This document shows, in pieces, positions 1 through 11,075 of a DNA stretch of 64,000 nucleotides. Source of the stretch: Adiantum capillus-veneris (lineage: Eukaryota > Streptophyta > Polypodiopsida > Polypodiales > Pteridaceae). How positions within the stretch are numbered: the stretch's first letter is position 1; each line of letters starts with the position of its first letter. Under the pieces are notes generated by a model. That model worked only from the letters and a program-made list of their open reading frames with translations. It was not told the origin of the DNA and made no database searches. A program made the translations under genes and the position numbers. Location of the stretch: the NCBI GenBank assembly GCA_014529385.2, contig CM043963.1, positions 64,035,469-64,099,468 of the forward strand, in the 5' to 3' direction.

Positions 1-440
1 ATACATTGGCGTTGTAAGAAGGCCTCATTAACTTGGGAGTCGGTCGACGCATCCTTGACCAAGTGACATGCATCCCATCTTCCAAACCATTTCTTAATAT
101 CAAGCATCCACCCCGAACTTAGTATTTTGCTCTTGCATGTCTTTTGGACCTTTTGACTTGCTTCATATGCGATTCTAGAAAGTCGATACAAAGGGCTACA
201 TTGTGTCTTAAGCATGTACTCCACAACCCTTTTCATGTCCAAGACCTCAACGGGAAGCGATCCGGACTCAAGAAGTAAGAGCATGTAGGGTGTTTGTGTC
301 TTGACTTGGAGAAAGTTGGTGGGAAAACACTTTTGGACATTCTCAAACTCTTTCCAAGTAGACTTCCCGATGCTACCACCCCACACCTCCGCTCCATAAA
401 GAAGCACCAATGTCACCAATGTGTCAAAGAGGTACTTTTT
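1..440 (-). pseudogene. LINE ORF2 C-terminal region, open at window edge
   Basis: After an indel near 436-441 in an A-rich run, the minus strand stays open to base 1. It carries the LLYGAEVWGG segment typical of the region after the RT thumb in plant LINEs, followed by a charged region of about 110 residues. The end of ORF2 and any 3' UTR lie outside the window. Confidence 0.75.
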
Positions 441-1114
441 GAGAGCCAACATTTGATCTCTCCAGCATTGCACACATTCTCAAATGCATAATAAGCCCTC
501 TTTCCAGCTTCCAAGCGATGCATTGTCCAGTCCTTCCATTTATGATTGGATGGAACCTCAAGGCCAAGGTACTTGAAGCTATCTACCACTTTAAGTTGCT
601 CATTATTGTATACAATGCATGGATTTTTGTTATTGAGGGTTTTTACAAGCATAACCTTGGTTTTGGATCTGTTCACGATCAGTCCGCTATGTAGGCAAAA
701 GCGTTCTAAGACACTCATAAGCTTTTGTGCATCTTCTAAGGTATGTGCCAAGAGCACTACATCATCGGTATAAAGAAAAAGCATGATCACTGCATTTATG
801 ATCTTAACCTCCTCTATGCCTTCTTGTTGCATAAAATCAAGAACCATGCATTCCAATTCATCAATGAGTAGCCCAAAGAGGGTTGGGAAAAGTGGGCATC
901 CTTGTTTGACACCAATGGTGCTTGCAAAGAATTCTGAAATTCCATCTCCCATACATAGTTGGCATATCATTTTTTGGTAGATGCGAAAGACTTCATGCAT
1001 AAATTCTCTCAGCACTTGAAGTCTTTGTATACGTCTCCAAAGATTTCCTCGTGGTACCATGTCAAAAGCTTTCTTGAAATCCACAAAGCAATAATACAAC
1101 TTTTTTCCTTTCAA
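413..1114 (-). pseudogene. LINE reverse transcriptase catalytic domain
   Basis: This is the polymerase core that copies LINE RNA at the nicked target. Visible motifs are FVDFKKAFDMV (first catalytic Asp), GVKQGCPLFPTLF (the G-x-x-QG block), and YTDDVVLLA, which holds the paired catalytic Asp residues and is a variant of FADD. The FKYLGLEV segment that follows is the usual thumb-proximal block. The frame ends at 413 because of a one-base indel near 436-441; the protein continues in the next frame to the window edge. Confidence 0.9.
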
Positions 1115-1174
1115 TCAAGACGCTTCCATAAGAACTCAAAGAATGACAAGGTGATCAATAGTGCTATGATGCTT

Positions 1175-1815
1175 TCAAAAACCTGCTTGGCCAAGCACAC
1201 GTTTGCCGTTATTTTCAGCCCATTCACTTATCTTCATCTCCATGATACATCCAAATAACTTTTCCATCAAAGAACCAATCATTATAGTGCGATAGTTGTT
1301 CACATTATTTACATCTCCTCCTTTGTGCAAAGGTTTGATCCAATTTGCACTCCAATCATGAGGCATGCCATGCTGAAGTGAAAGGTTAAACATATCGCGT
1401 ATCCAATGTTGTGTTTTCTTGCTTGTCCATTTAATCATTTCAGCCTTGACACCTTGAAGGTCCTTTGCCTTGCGAATAGAAAGTTTCTCAAGCAAGCAGC
1501 ATACATCTTCTCAATGGTAAAGAAGCGAGGCATAAACGGGAGGGAGCTACAACACTCCATCTTATCAACATTGGGTTGCTCATAGAGGTTCTTGCAATGC
1601 GTATACATATCCTCAAGAGTCAAGTCACCAAAGATCTCAACACGCTTGCCTTTTAAATTTTGCCAAAACTTGCCACATGCATGTGCTTTCTCTTGCGCTA
1701 AAAGAAGTTGTTTTTTGACTTCCCACCTTCTCCTGTTTTTTTGAACAAGTGCTTTGAATGTGTGTGAACGTTCCAAGTAAACTTCCTTGTCTTTGCTTGC
1801 ATCCAACCTTAGCAA
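1175..1815 (-). pseudogene. LINE linker and N-terminal reverse transcriptase
   Basis: Two overlapping minus-strand frames (1815-1435 and 1495-1175) encode the linker between endonuclease and RT and the first RT blocks. The segment NNYRTIMIGSLMEKLFG corresponds to the conserved NYRPI block of LINE RTs, and the following GQAGF corresponds to the next conserved block. The frame change around 1450-1490 and another before 1114 show at least two indels relative to an intact ORF. The neighbours on both sides belong to the same protein. Confidence 0.75.
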
Positions 1816-1955
1816 GTGTTTTGGGCTTGACTACATTCCATGTCAAACCATTTCTTCTTGGTGCTACCCTTCTTAGACCTTTTGCAAGACATGTGTTTCA
1901 CCGAAAAGCATTCCTTCGCACAAGAGCAAATTACTTCTTTGAAAACTTTACACTT

Positions 1956-2912
1956 TCATTCTAATGTTGGGCTCTCTTCATGCTCTCTCATACTTAACAT
2001 TTGGTCCACCATATCAACATATATAAGTGCTCGTTTGAAGTCTAGATGTAGGTACAAATGATTCACATCATGATTGGAGGCTACATGCTCGAGACTTTTA
2101 CCACACTTGAGGTCAATACATAACATCCTATGGTCCGATTCCGGAATCCATTTACCAAGTGTAAAGCTTTGTACGCATCCTAGAGTGGCTTCCAAAAACA
2201 ACATATAGTCAATTAGGCTATCACCATTGTGCTTTCTACATGTAAAGTCATTGGTGCCTTGCCATAGAGATACATCATTTGCATTGAGCATTTTGGTACT
2301 ATTGCACATATATAGAAGTGACTTTCCATAGTCATCCAGTTCTTTTGTATCATTAGAACTTCGATTATACATGTATGAGTCATCCATTCTTCTTGAGACA
2401 TGCGGCATGTTGACTTGTTGTGTGTCGTGTTGTAACGTATTTGTGCAAGCATTCATATCTCCAAAGACAATGACTTTACCCTGGTCCTTGTAACGAGAAA
2501 TGTCTTCCTCTAGTTCAACAAAGGACTGATCTCTATCCATATCCAAGAGAGCATAAAAGTTGGAGTCATAGTGAGGAATGTAGCAACCAGCCACAAACAT
2601 GACTTGACCATTTGGTGGGCTGATTTTCGGCCATAAGTAGCGTTTGTACTTATCTTTTTTGACAATGGAAACATCTTTCAAACCCTTTTTGGTCATACAT
2701 GCTATGTCTCCTTGGCCTCTACGTTGCTTTGCATTTTTGGTCCACATGAAAGAATACACATCGTATTTGTCAAATCCAAGAATTCATTGCGCATCATGCT
2801 TCCATGTTTCGACAAGAAGTATCACATTGGAGTCATTGCTAAGCTCATCAATGCCAATTTCCGCATTCCATGGATAACCGCTATAATTCCAAAAGCTTAT
2901 TTGCAAGCGTGA
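1956..2912 (-). pseudogene. LINE endonuclease domain (APE/EEP fold)
   Basis: This encodes the nicking endonuclease that in LINEs cleaves target DNA to prime reverse transcription. Signature segments are visible in order: an N-terminal WNYSGYPWN-like start near 2880, the acidic LLVETW motif, GDMNA near 2450, and the C-terminal SDHRML motif near 2130, which matches the catalytic Ser-Asp-His of the family. A TGA at 2784-2786 interrupts the frame shortly after the VETW motif. Downstream the protein continues into a linker towards the reverse transcriptase. The order and spacing of the motifs make the family assignment firm although the copy is inactive. Confidence 0.85.
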
Positions 2913-2936
2913 TTTGGTCTCATAGATCACGTGTCC

Positions 2937-3688
2937 CTATTTTTTGGGTGGACTTCCATCCTCCTCAAATGACTTGTCTTCTTGAGATGACACCTTAACC
3001 TTCTTTCTTCTTTCGTCATATGCTTTGTGACGTACATTTTGTTGCATAAGAGTGCGATTCTCATATACATTGCAGCCCGTTCCTTTGAGGTAGATCCAAA
3101 TATTGTCAAGGATGATCTTTCTCTTTACCTCATCAGCCATGGTACATACAATAGGTCTTTCTCCTGAGCGAGGGATAGGAGAATGGCTTGGACAATGGCT
3201 TGCATAATAGGAGATGTAGAAACCACATTATCCTTACATATATCACCCCATGATTTGGATGCATTTCTCATCTCACATACATCATGTCGTATTGTATCTA
3301 TCGTTTCCTCTTTCAATACATGATCACTCTCAACTTTTCTCAAGCGCTCTTTCAATACATTCATGTCAACAAGAGAGCGCTTACATTCATGAACTTCATT
3401 CTCAAGATGCATTAAGCATGTTGTTTTCATTTCAAGAACCTTCTTGAGGTGCTCATTCTCCACAACAAGAACTCTTAAAGTGCCATTGTCCATTGCAAGT
3501 GTGTGCAACTCTTTACCTTGCTTATTGACGGTTTCTTCTAATGAGACCAAGTAAGCCATGATCATTGCTTCCGTTGTTGTAGACAATGTGGTTGGATTAG
3601 CATCCAAATTCCTTGGAGATTTTGCATCATTCTCCACGGAGAGTGTGAATTTTCCACCCTTGCGAGTTTTGTCCGATATTGCGTTCAA
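2937..3688 (-). pseudogene. LINE N-terminal coiled-coil region
   Basis: The frame from 3688 down to 3125 encodes a charged helical protein with heptad-like runs of Leu, Glu and Lys, consistent with a coiled coil. It then continues in another frame from 3140 to a stop at 2937, with a basic segment. That second frame reads through its stop directly into the endonuclease, which suggests that this region and ORF2 were one polypeptide. There is no ATG at the left-most open codon (a TTG), and a stop lies a few codons upstream. It may correspond to the RNA-binding ORF1 role of other LINEs, but I see no zinc knuckle or RRM, so that is inference. Confidence 0.5.
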
Positions 3689-3842
3689 GTCAGCAACAAA
3701 AATGCAAAGTTTTGACAGTTATTTTCAAATCTGAGATGCTATTACAGCAAAGCCTTCCATTTCTTACAAAAATTATATCTTTACATCAATGCGTAGAGGG
3801 CTTCTTGCTCTTTGATTAAGGCTATAGATAATCTTAATCAAA

Positions 3843-3901
3843 GTTCAAATGAAGAAGTTATGATCAAAAGAGTGAATTGTTGTCTACTAGGTCAAAAAAT
3901 G

Positions 3902-3953
<52 letters not shown>

Positions 3954-4071
3954 GAAGAGCATGCCTCCATACATTTATCCAACATATGCAAACTCCTTTG
4001 TCCTAAATTGGAGTTCAAATGAAGGAGTTATGATCAAAAGAGTGAATTGTTGTCTACTAGGTCAAAAAACG

Positions 4072-4110
<39 letters not shown>
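3843..4110 (+). repeat. Direct duplication, each copy ending in a (GA)n array
   Basis: About 65 bp starting GTTCAAATGAAG at 3843 is repeated at 4013, an offset of 170 bp, with only two or three mismatches. Each copy runs straight into a (GA)n microsatellite (3903-3950 and 4075-4110). The reading frames across these arrays are simple Arg-Glu or Ser-Leu repeats and are not genes. Confidence 0.9.
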
Positions 4111-4113
<3 letters not shown>

Positions 4114-4198
4114 AAAATGCATTGAAATGATATATTAACGTCTTCAAAAGGCCCAAATGAGCTATGCGACCATAAGGTTACATCCATGTGTACCCACA

Positions 4199-4202
<4 letters not shown>

Positions 4203-4257
<55 letters not shown>

Positions 4258-4406
4258 ATTTTAAAAAACAAAAAGATACATATTTAACACAAAAAGTGAG
4301 GGAGATATATGAAAAGGAAAAAATATGAGAGTGAAGAAAAGAGAGAGAAAGTGAAAAAATATGAGAGAGAGAGAGAGAGACGGGGGGGGGGGGGGGGGGG
4401 GGGGGG
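4203..4406 (+). repeat. (GA)n arrays followed by a 25-base G run
   Basis: A pure GA dinucleotide array occupies 4203-4253. A shorter GA array at about 4363-4380 is followed, after one C, by 25 consecutive G residues at 4382-4406. The region lies just upstream of the E2 5' LTR. It is purine-rich on the plus strand and could form triplex or quadruplex DNA; no coding signal is present. Confidence 0.95.
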
Positions 4407-4439
4407 AGAGGGCAGGAATGACCATCAATGATAGCATGA

Positions 4440-5310
4440 TGTTGGGCACATTTCTAACACCCCGTTTTTTGTAAATTTGTACATACAAACATTACGCACG
4501 ATGTCAAAAGGGTATGTGGGATTTATTTTGTGGGTGTTGTAGCTTGCTTTAGCAAGAACATGTACATGCACTACAAGTCGCTAGTCTAGTGACAGCTGTC
4601 GGGCTACTGTAAGTGCCTGTGAGTGAGTTTTTTGAAGTGAGACTTGTATATAACTAAAACTCATGTACAAACTTAAAAAATTTCAGCCAAAATCCAGAAA
4701 ATTGCAAGTTTGAGCTCGTTGTGCCTCCTTGATGGTTTCTATTGTAGTTTTTGCCCCCGCCTTGCCTACTCTATGTGTAGTCGTGTCGGAAGAGCTCCCT
4801 GTTCGCATCAATTTTGCATGTAGCGGCGTGTAGATTCAAATTTTTTCATCTTCAAATTTCTCGCCAGTAATTTTTCAAGCTTTCTCTCAAGCTTTAAAGT
4901 GCCCCAATTGGAGTTGTGCTCTTCAGGTTACGACTAGTTCTCTGCAGGGTTATGGCTATGGCAGCCTTGTGGCAAATTGTGTGCGGGTAGATTGGGAGGG
5001 CATGTACCTATGAATTGTGGAATTGATGTTGAAGTTGTGGGTTTGTGATGTTCAATGGTGAAAAGGGAGGCCTTGTCTTCATATGCATTGGTCGGAGTGT
5101 GCTATAAATCCATGCTTTGGTAGGGTTTTGCTCCTAGGTGACATAGTCTCTTGGGTGGGCGACGGCCAGTAAATTCCCAAGGGGACTACTCTTGCTTGAC
5201 TTGTGGTGTTTTAAAGGGATTTTGTTAATTTTTTGGTGTCTTGCAGTTCTCTTTCAACGCTCTTGGGTGAAATCGCTATAGAGGTGTTTCAGTTTGCTTG
5301 TTTCCTAACA
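4440..5310 (+). repeat. E2 5' LTR
   Basis: It starts TGTTGGGC and ends TAACA, with short TGTT/AACA terminal inverted repeats. It is matched along its whole length by 6983-7849. Confidence 0.9.
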
Positions 5311-5335
5311 GTGTTTTGGTGCCCGCCACCGAGGA
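5311..5335 (+). promoter_or_regulatory. Probable E2 primer-binding site
   Basis: Immediately after the 5' LTR the sequence contains TGGTGCCCGCCACCGAGG (from 5318), which begins with the TGG expected opposite a tRNA CCA end. It is not the initiator-Met site used by E5 and E7, and I cannot name the tRNA. The position supports the call more than the sequence does. Confidence 0.5.
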
Positions 5336-5368
5336 TCTTCTTCAAGCGACCTTCAATTGACAGCTTTG

Positions 5369-6163
5369 ATGGCTATGGTGACAGAGTTTCCAAGGTTCTA
5401 TGGTCATGTAGGTGAGGATTCTGATGCATTCATTGAGAAGATGGAGTTTTCTTGTTTGATTGCAAATAAGGAAGATCCAATGATTATGCTCAATATTTTG
5501 TTATTTTGCTTGAAAGATGATGCAAGGACATGGTATGATGAGTATGAGTCTTGGTTGAAATCTCTCAACCTTCAGAAAGTGATGACTTATCATGAGGTCA
5601 AGAAGGTTTTCCTTGAGAGGTTTAAGAAGGCAGAGGACCCAACGGATGTATGGCACTCCATTAAAGGGATTATACAGGGTGATAATCAAAGTGTAGATGC
5701 CTTTGTGAAGCAATTTAATGATTTATGGAAGAGATGGTGTGTTTCTTTGGGCAGTGATGTTCCTCCTCTTATTCTTAAGAAGTGTATGTTTATGAAAAGA
5801 TTGAGGGCTGATTTGAAGTTAAAGATTGAGCTTAAAAGGCCACTTACATTTGAGGATGCAATACAGATTGGAAAGCATAAGTAATGGAAGTTAGAGAGAA
5901 TGCAAGAGCTTGGATTGCAGGGTGATGTGGAGCGAAAGGTTTCTCTATGCATTGATGTAGGTAAAAAGAGTGCCTCTAGTGCAGTATTATATCATGATGG
6001 TTCTCTTGAGAAAAAGAGTCAAGCATGTACTAAGGAGAAAGAGGCTAAGAACAATGATCTCATTATGCCATCCTTGTTGTTTATGCCACTTAATGGTGCT
6101 TTACATGCCAAAGGTGATGTTTCTACCAATGTGAAAGTTAATGAGAAGGAACTTAAAGAATGA
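5369..6163 (+). pseudogene. E2 gag-like protein
   Basis: The first ATG of the frame is at 5369; the upstream TTG at 5357 is not needed. About 170 codons encode a Ty3/gypsy gag (retrotrans_gag-type) domain: an EFPRFYG start, DDARTWYDEYE and WKRWCVSLG segments, and LKIELKRPLTFEDAIQIG at its end. These correspond position by position to FHGRSDED, WSNAFEEE and WRVELKKPRTYEDALEVA of the E3 gag. An in-frame TAA at 5882-5884 stands where E3 has Glu (KEWKL). The frame then continues to 6163 without a zinc knuckle. It would form the capsid-like shell for element RNA. Lack of any enzyme downstream marks the element as non-autonomous. Confidence 0.8.
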
Positions 6164-6960
6164 TCATGATGAGAATCAAGTTGTAGATGAAATTATGGAT
6201 GTGTCGAATGTGAAAGATGGCATGTGGGTGATGTGAAAGTGGATGTTGGGTATCCCTCTCCTTTATGTGAAGTAGTTGAGAATGATTTGCAAGTCAATGA
6301 GGATACTTATATAGAAGTGAATGATGTGAATGAAGAGATCTCTCAAATGCATGATATTGTTGAGTCGTTTCCAATAAATAATGATGTTGTTGACCTTATT
6401 AATGAGGAGAATGTCGTGAGGACTCTTGTGATTGCATTTATAGTGATGTATGTGGCCATCCCTTGATTGATAAAGAGAATATTGAGGTTTTAGAGGATAT
6501 GGAAATGATGGAGATGCTCTTTCTATGCCTCATGTGAATATGGTTGATCCTACCTTACTTGATCCTCTCGTTAAGGAGCCTAAGTTATGTATGAAGGGTG
6601 GTTTACCTATAGAGCATGGTGTGGTTGAATTGGTGGATGGATGCTTAGTCAAGCGTGGGGATAATGAGATGAATATGAAAGAGGATATGAAAATGGTTGA
6701 GTTAAAAGCAAACACACTTTGGATGAATTGTTAAAGGATTCCTTGCATGCAATAATAATGAAAGTGTGTCTCTATGTGGTATTTATTGAGAGTACTTTAT
6801 GCTTAACGAGGATTTGGATTCTACATATGGTTCATGCTTTGATATTGGGAGTGAGAGAATTGATATGGCTGGTGTTTCTTAATGCATTTTGTGCTTATGT
6901 TGTATGGCCTTTTGATGGTGACAACATGTTTATGCTACTGCTGAGCCTGAATGCTCTAGC
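6164..6960 (+). other. E2 acidic filler region, function not recognised
   Basis: Between gag and the 3' LTR the plus strand has several short open stretches (6224-6466, 6525-6734, 6719-7000) rich in Asp, Glu, Val, Asn and Met. None begins convincingly or matches a domain I know. It may be the decayed C-terminal half of a longer gag-like protein, because the composition is continuous across the frames, but that is inference. Confidence 0.4.
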
Positions 6961-7849
6961 AGACTGGGGGTGTGGCAAACTATGTTGGGCGCATTTCTGA
7001 CACCCCGTTTTTTGTAAATTTGTACATACAAATAATACGCCCAATTTCAAAAGGGTGTGTGGGATTTCTTTTTGTGGGTTTTTTAGCTTGCTTCAGCAAG
7101 AACATGTATATGCACTTTCGCTAGTCTAGTGATAGCTGTCGGGCTACTGTAAGTGCCTGTGAGTGAGTTTTTTGAAGTGAGACTTGTATATAACTAAAAC
7201 TCATGTACAAACTTAAAAATGTTCATCCAAACTCCAGAAAATTGTAGGTTTGAGCTCGTTGTGCCTCCTTGATGGTTTCTGTTGCAGTTTTGCCCCCCGC
7301 CTTGCCTACTCTATGTGTAGTCGTGTTGGGACAGCTCTCTGTTCGCATCAATTTTGCATGTAGCAGCCTGTAGATTCAAGTTTGTTCATCTTCAGCTTTC
7401 TTGACAGTCATTTTTTAAGCTTCTCTCAAGCTTTAAAGTGCCCCAATTGGAGTTGTCTCTTCAGGTTATGACTAGTTCTCTACAGGGTTATGGCTATGGC
7501 AGCCTTGTGGCAAATTGTGTGCGAGCAGATTGGGAGGGCATGTACTTATGAATTGTGGAATTGATGTTGAATTTGTGGGTTTCTGATGTTCAATGGTGAA
7601 AGGGGAGGCCCTTGTCTTCATATGCATTGGTTGGCGTGTGCTGTAAATCCATGCTTTAGTAGGGTTTTGCTCCTATGTGACATAGTTTCTTGGGTGGGCG
7701 ACGACCAGTAAATTCCCAAGGGGACTACTCTTGCTGGACTTGTGGTGTTTCAAAGGGATTTTGCAAAGCTTTTGGTGTCTTGTAGTTCTCTTTCAACGCT
7801 CTTGGGTGACATCGCTATAGAGGTGTTTCAGTTAGCTTGTTTCCCAACA
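6961..7849 (+). repeat. E2 polypurine tract and 3' LTR
   Basis: A G-rich tract at 6964-6977 lies just before the 3' LTR, which starts TGTTGGGC at 6983 and ends CCAACA at 7849. The junction closely resembles that of E3 at 14017-14038. Confidence 0.85.
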
Positions 7850-8576
7850 ACGGGTACGGCGCAGGGAAACGGCCCAAATGACCACAAAGGAAAAAAAATG
7901 ATTCACACACACACATTATCACTTACTACAGGACATAGTTAGAACCCATGCTAATAATGTGCTGACAATTCTATGCTATGAAGAGGTTGGTCAGAGAGAT
8001 GCATACACCTTCAGAAAAGGATAGTAGTGGTGAGATAGCATAAACCATTTTTGTAATGGAAATGGCCTACGAACTTTGAAAGTAGCGGAATTAGGAAATT
8101 AGGTGAAGCACTTTCAAGAGATTACTTTGTGAGCATAGCGGGTGAACTTAATTGATGGTTGTTTCTAGGGTGATTCTTTTGTGCTTTCTACGTCTTCGCT
8201 TGTTAGAACCCCCTCAAATCAATCTGTGAGGTCAATATCAATGGAAATTCTCCTATATTTCACAGTTTTCATTGTTTCATTTTTTTGGATAAGTACATCC
8301 ACCAATCAAGTCAGGTGTGCCTTCTTGGGAGCTGCATGGTTGGCTTTAATGGATGATCAAAATGGTCCTCAATTCACTCCATTTCATTTAACTCAAAGAA
8401 TCCAGATAAATGTTTATGTGTCTTGGAAGATTTTTTTCCAGCAGCGCATAGTCTTTATGTTCAGGCCAAGAAGATTAAGAGAGATCCTGGAATGTCCTTT
8501 GCCTGTTGTAATTCTGATGATCAACTATGAAAACTCATTTGATGTGCATGTGTTTGTCCTTATCTAAAGTTGAGCT
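7850..8576 (+). other. No recognisable feature
   Basis: This sequence between E2 and E3 has a short (CA)n run near 7905-7915 and one open stretch (8181-8567) of unremarkable composition with no motif. It does not match either LTR of E2, and I do not see an E3 5' LTR in it. Confidence 0.5.
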
Positions 8577-8669
8577 CCATTGAAGTTTCTGGGAATTGAG
8601 TCAGTAAAAATTTTGGGTTCTTGCATGTGTGTTCAAAGGGGTTCTCAAAGCATTGTGACTTGGGTAGCC

Positions 8670-9803
8670 ATGGCTTTCTCTTATCCGGAGTTTCATGGAA
8701 GAAGTGATGAAGATGTGGAAGATTTTTTGGAAAAGATGGAGGTCGCCTGCATTGGCAACCAGATTCATGACCCTGCGCAGATGTTACGCCTTCTCCAAAT
8801 TTGTTTGAAGAGTGATGCAGGAGTTTGGTCTAATGCATTTGAAGAGGAGTTGCGTGTGGCTGATCCACCTCTAAGGTTGAGTTGGGACAATCTACGACAT
8901 GGGTTGGAATTGGAGTTTGTGAAGATAGAAGATCCTGACAAAGTGTGGCAAGAAGTACAGGCTTTGGTGCAAAAGGAAGGTGAGCCAGTAGATGCGTACA
9001 TACGTAAGTTCTCATTGGCATGGGAGCGGATGTGCAAGGCCTTAGCACCACAGATACCCCCGCCTGACATGATGAAGAAGGACAGGTTCTTGGCTGGTCT
9101 TTGGGAGAATATACATTGGAGAGTGGAGCTAAAGAAGCCTAGGACATATGAAGATGCACTAGAGGTAGCAAGGAACAAAGAGTGGAAGCTGAGGAAAATG
9201 AGCCAGTTAGGGGTGGAGTCTTTGCCAATGAGGTCTGAATTTCAGCCTATAGAGTCTTTACAAGGTCGCATGTCAGGGGTTCATCATGAACCAGTGGTTC
9301 CTGTTACTACTCAGGTTATGCGAGCAGTGGTCACTACATCGGTGCAAGATGATGGGCTAAGACAAGACATGAAGCAAGTGATAGATTTGATGAAAAATCT
9401 CAGCTCAAACATGCTAGGTCAAGTGGGAAATAATCGAGGTCGAGGGAGGTTTGCAAATCAGCCAGGAGGTGAAGAAAGGCCTAGGAATGGTGTTGGACAA
9501 AGCAATGGTAGGTTTTGGAGGCAGACGCCCACATGTTATAATTGTGGAGAGTTGGGTCACATCAGCCCGCAATGTGATAAGCCACCAAGGATGGGGGGAG
9601 ACATGTATCCATTGCCAAGACAGGTGCTAACTAGGTCAAATGATTATGGCATCGAAATTACGGGAGACGAAGGAACCAGTGGACTGACCCAGGAGGAAAA
9701 GGGAAAGACAAAAGTGCTAAGTGTAGTCACCTTGGAGAAGGCATCAAAGCTAGAGGATACATTAGTGATGCATATTGGGAAGAGGACCACAGAGGATAAG
9801 TAA
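8670..9803 (+). pseudogene. E3 gag with CCHC zinc knuckle
   Basis: The ATG at 8670 begins MAFSYPEFHG, matching the start of the E2 gag; the frame is open upstream to 8580 but with no ATG. About 377 codons follow. The gag domain covers residues 1-170. A basic, Gly/Arg-rich stretch precedes a canonical CX2CX4HX4C knuckle, CYNCGELGHISPQC, near residues 289-302, which would bind element RNA. The frame stops with TAA at 9801-9803, but the same frame continues to the protease with another stop (TAG) near 9990, so gag and protease were probably one reading frame. Confidence 0.9.
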
Positions 9804-10001
9804 GGAAGAAGTGCCCCAGGTCCTAGTAAGAAGAAAGGAAAGAGCCATGAAGGCGAGGATGTCAAGGCCAAGAGGAAAAGGAGAGCTCGTCGAAAGTTTC
9901 ATGTTTCAGATTTTCCACTAGGGGATGGGCAATTAAGCTATGACTTGAAGGAGGATCTAATGAGCAGGAAGGCAGATGTTACTTTTGGGTAGCTTATAGA
10001 G

Positions 10002-11075
10002 ATGGTGCCTAAGCTAAAGCGACAGTGGAAGAGGATGGTTAACCCAATGGAGAAAGAGCCAGAGAGAGGTTCAGTAAAGGTGTTGGCAATGGATGAGCTA
10101 CCAGACATTTGTCCAATAGTAGATGTGTGTCATAAAAGGAAAAATTTGGGACAAGGTTATGTGGATGGTGGAGCCCAAATATGCGTCATAACACACTCAT
10201 GCGTTGAGAAGATGGGTCTTGCAGTGGCTGGGGTGTCAGGTTTTCGGATCAGATTGGCAAACCATCAAAAAGTAAAATGCTTGGGTGTTGTAAAGAGCTT
10301 AGAAGTGGAGGCATATGATGCAAAGGCAGTGGTTGATTTTCATGTGATGCCAGCAGGGTTGGGAGCATATCCTATTATACTGGGCAGACCATGGTTACAT
10401 GCAGTGGGAGCTGTTCAAGATTGGCGACATGGTACGATTAGCCTCTATGGAAAGACAATTACCAAGAAGCTTTATAATATGGACACAAGGAAAAGATTAG
10501 AGGAGCTTTATGAAGATGAGGATGAGTCTAGTGATGAAGACTCTTCCACGGTGACAGATGAGGACAATGATAGCACTACCAACAGTGATGAGGATGCCGA
10601 TGTTGCATTTCTTTTGATGGACAAAGAAATCCAGGAGTCTGGTTTAGTTGCATTTGCGAATGAAGTTGAAGATGAGAGTGAAGGGCCTTATGAAGTGATT
10701 GAAGGGCTGATACAAATCAAGGTTGAGTTGTCAAAGAAGTACGAATTGTTGACACAAATGATCAGTGGAGACCTCTCAGCTATGGAGAAGGATATATATT
10801 TGCACATGCTGGCTAGTTTTCTTGATTTGTTCATTAATTCATATGAAGAGATCAGAGGGTTCAAGGGCAAAGAGATGCATATAGAGCTGAAAGAAGGTGC
10901 TAAGCCAGTGCAGCAAAGTCTAAGAAGGATGGGTCAAGAGAAAATGGAAGCCTTGCGGGTAGAGGTGGACAAGTTATTGAAGGAAGGGTTCATAGTTCCA
11001 GTAGAGACCACAGAATGGGTGAGTCCAATAGTGGTCAGTCCAAAGAAGGATGGGAAGTGGAGAATTTGTGTTTAA
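10002..11075 (+). pseudogene. E3 retropepsin and start of reverse transcriptase
   Basis: The aspartic protease is recognised by YVDGGAQICVI near 10160 and by the C-terminal ILGRPWLHAVGA flap-side motif near 10380. The usual D-[ST]-G-A active site reads D-G-G-A here. An acidic linker (about 10500-10700) leads into the RT N-terminus, with KLLKEGFIVPVETTEWVSPIVVSPKKDGKWRICV ending at 11075. A two-base loss close to 11070 then shifts RT into another frame. The product would cleave the polyprotein and begin cDNA synthesis. Confidence 0.85.

Larger units (their letters stand above)
1..3690 (-). mobile_element. Degenerate LINE (non-LTR retrotransposon), cut by left window edge
   Basis: Reading on the minus strand there is, in order, a coiled-coil region, an APE-type endonuclease and a reverse transcriptase whose C-terminal part is still open at base 1. 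This is the standard domain order of a plant LINE ORF2, here apparently fused to its N-terminal region in one frame. No LTRs and no poly-A tail are in view because the 3' end lies outside the window. Stops and frameshifts break the coding sequence at several places, so the copy is dead. The 5' end is uncertain: the open frame begins near 3690 without an ATG, which fits 5' truncation. Confidence 0.85.
4440..7849 (+). mobile_element. E2: gag-only LTR retrotransposon (TR-GAG-like, non-autonomous)
   Basis: Two direct LTRs of about 870 bp (4440-5310 and 6983-7849) flank a 1.67-kb interior with one recognisable protein, a Ty3/gypsy gag. There is no protease, RT, RNase H or integrase, so movement would need enzymes supplied in trans. 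Plant elements of this layout are known as TR-GAG. The gag resembles that of E3, 3 kb downstream, and the sequence at the interior/3' LTR junction (GGGG...GGCAAA-Y-TATG) is shared with E3. No 5-bp target duplication is visible: CATGA lies before the element and ACGGG after. The LTRs differ at roughly one base in ten to twelve, so the copy is old. Confidence 0.85.

Noticed and set aside
8181-8567. 128-codon frame between E2 and E3 as a host gene
   Set aside because: No domain, no supporting context, and composition like the non-coding flanks.
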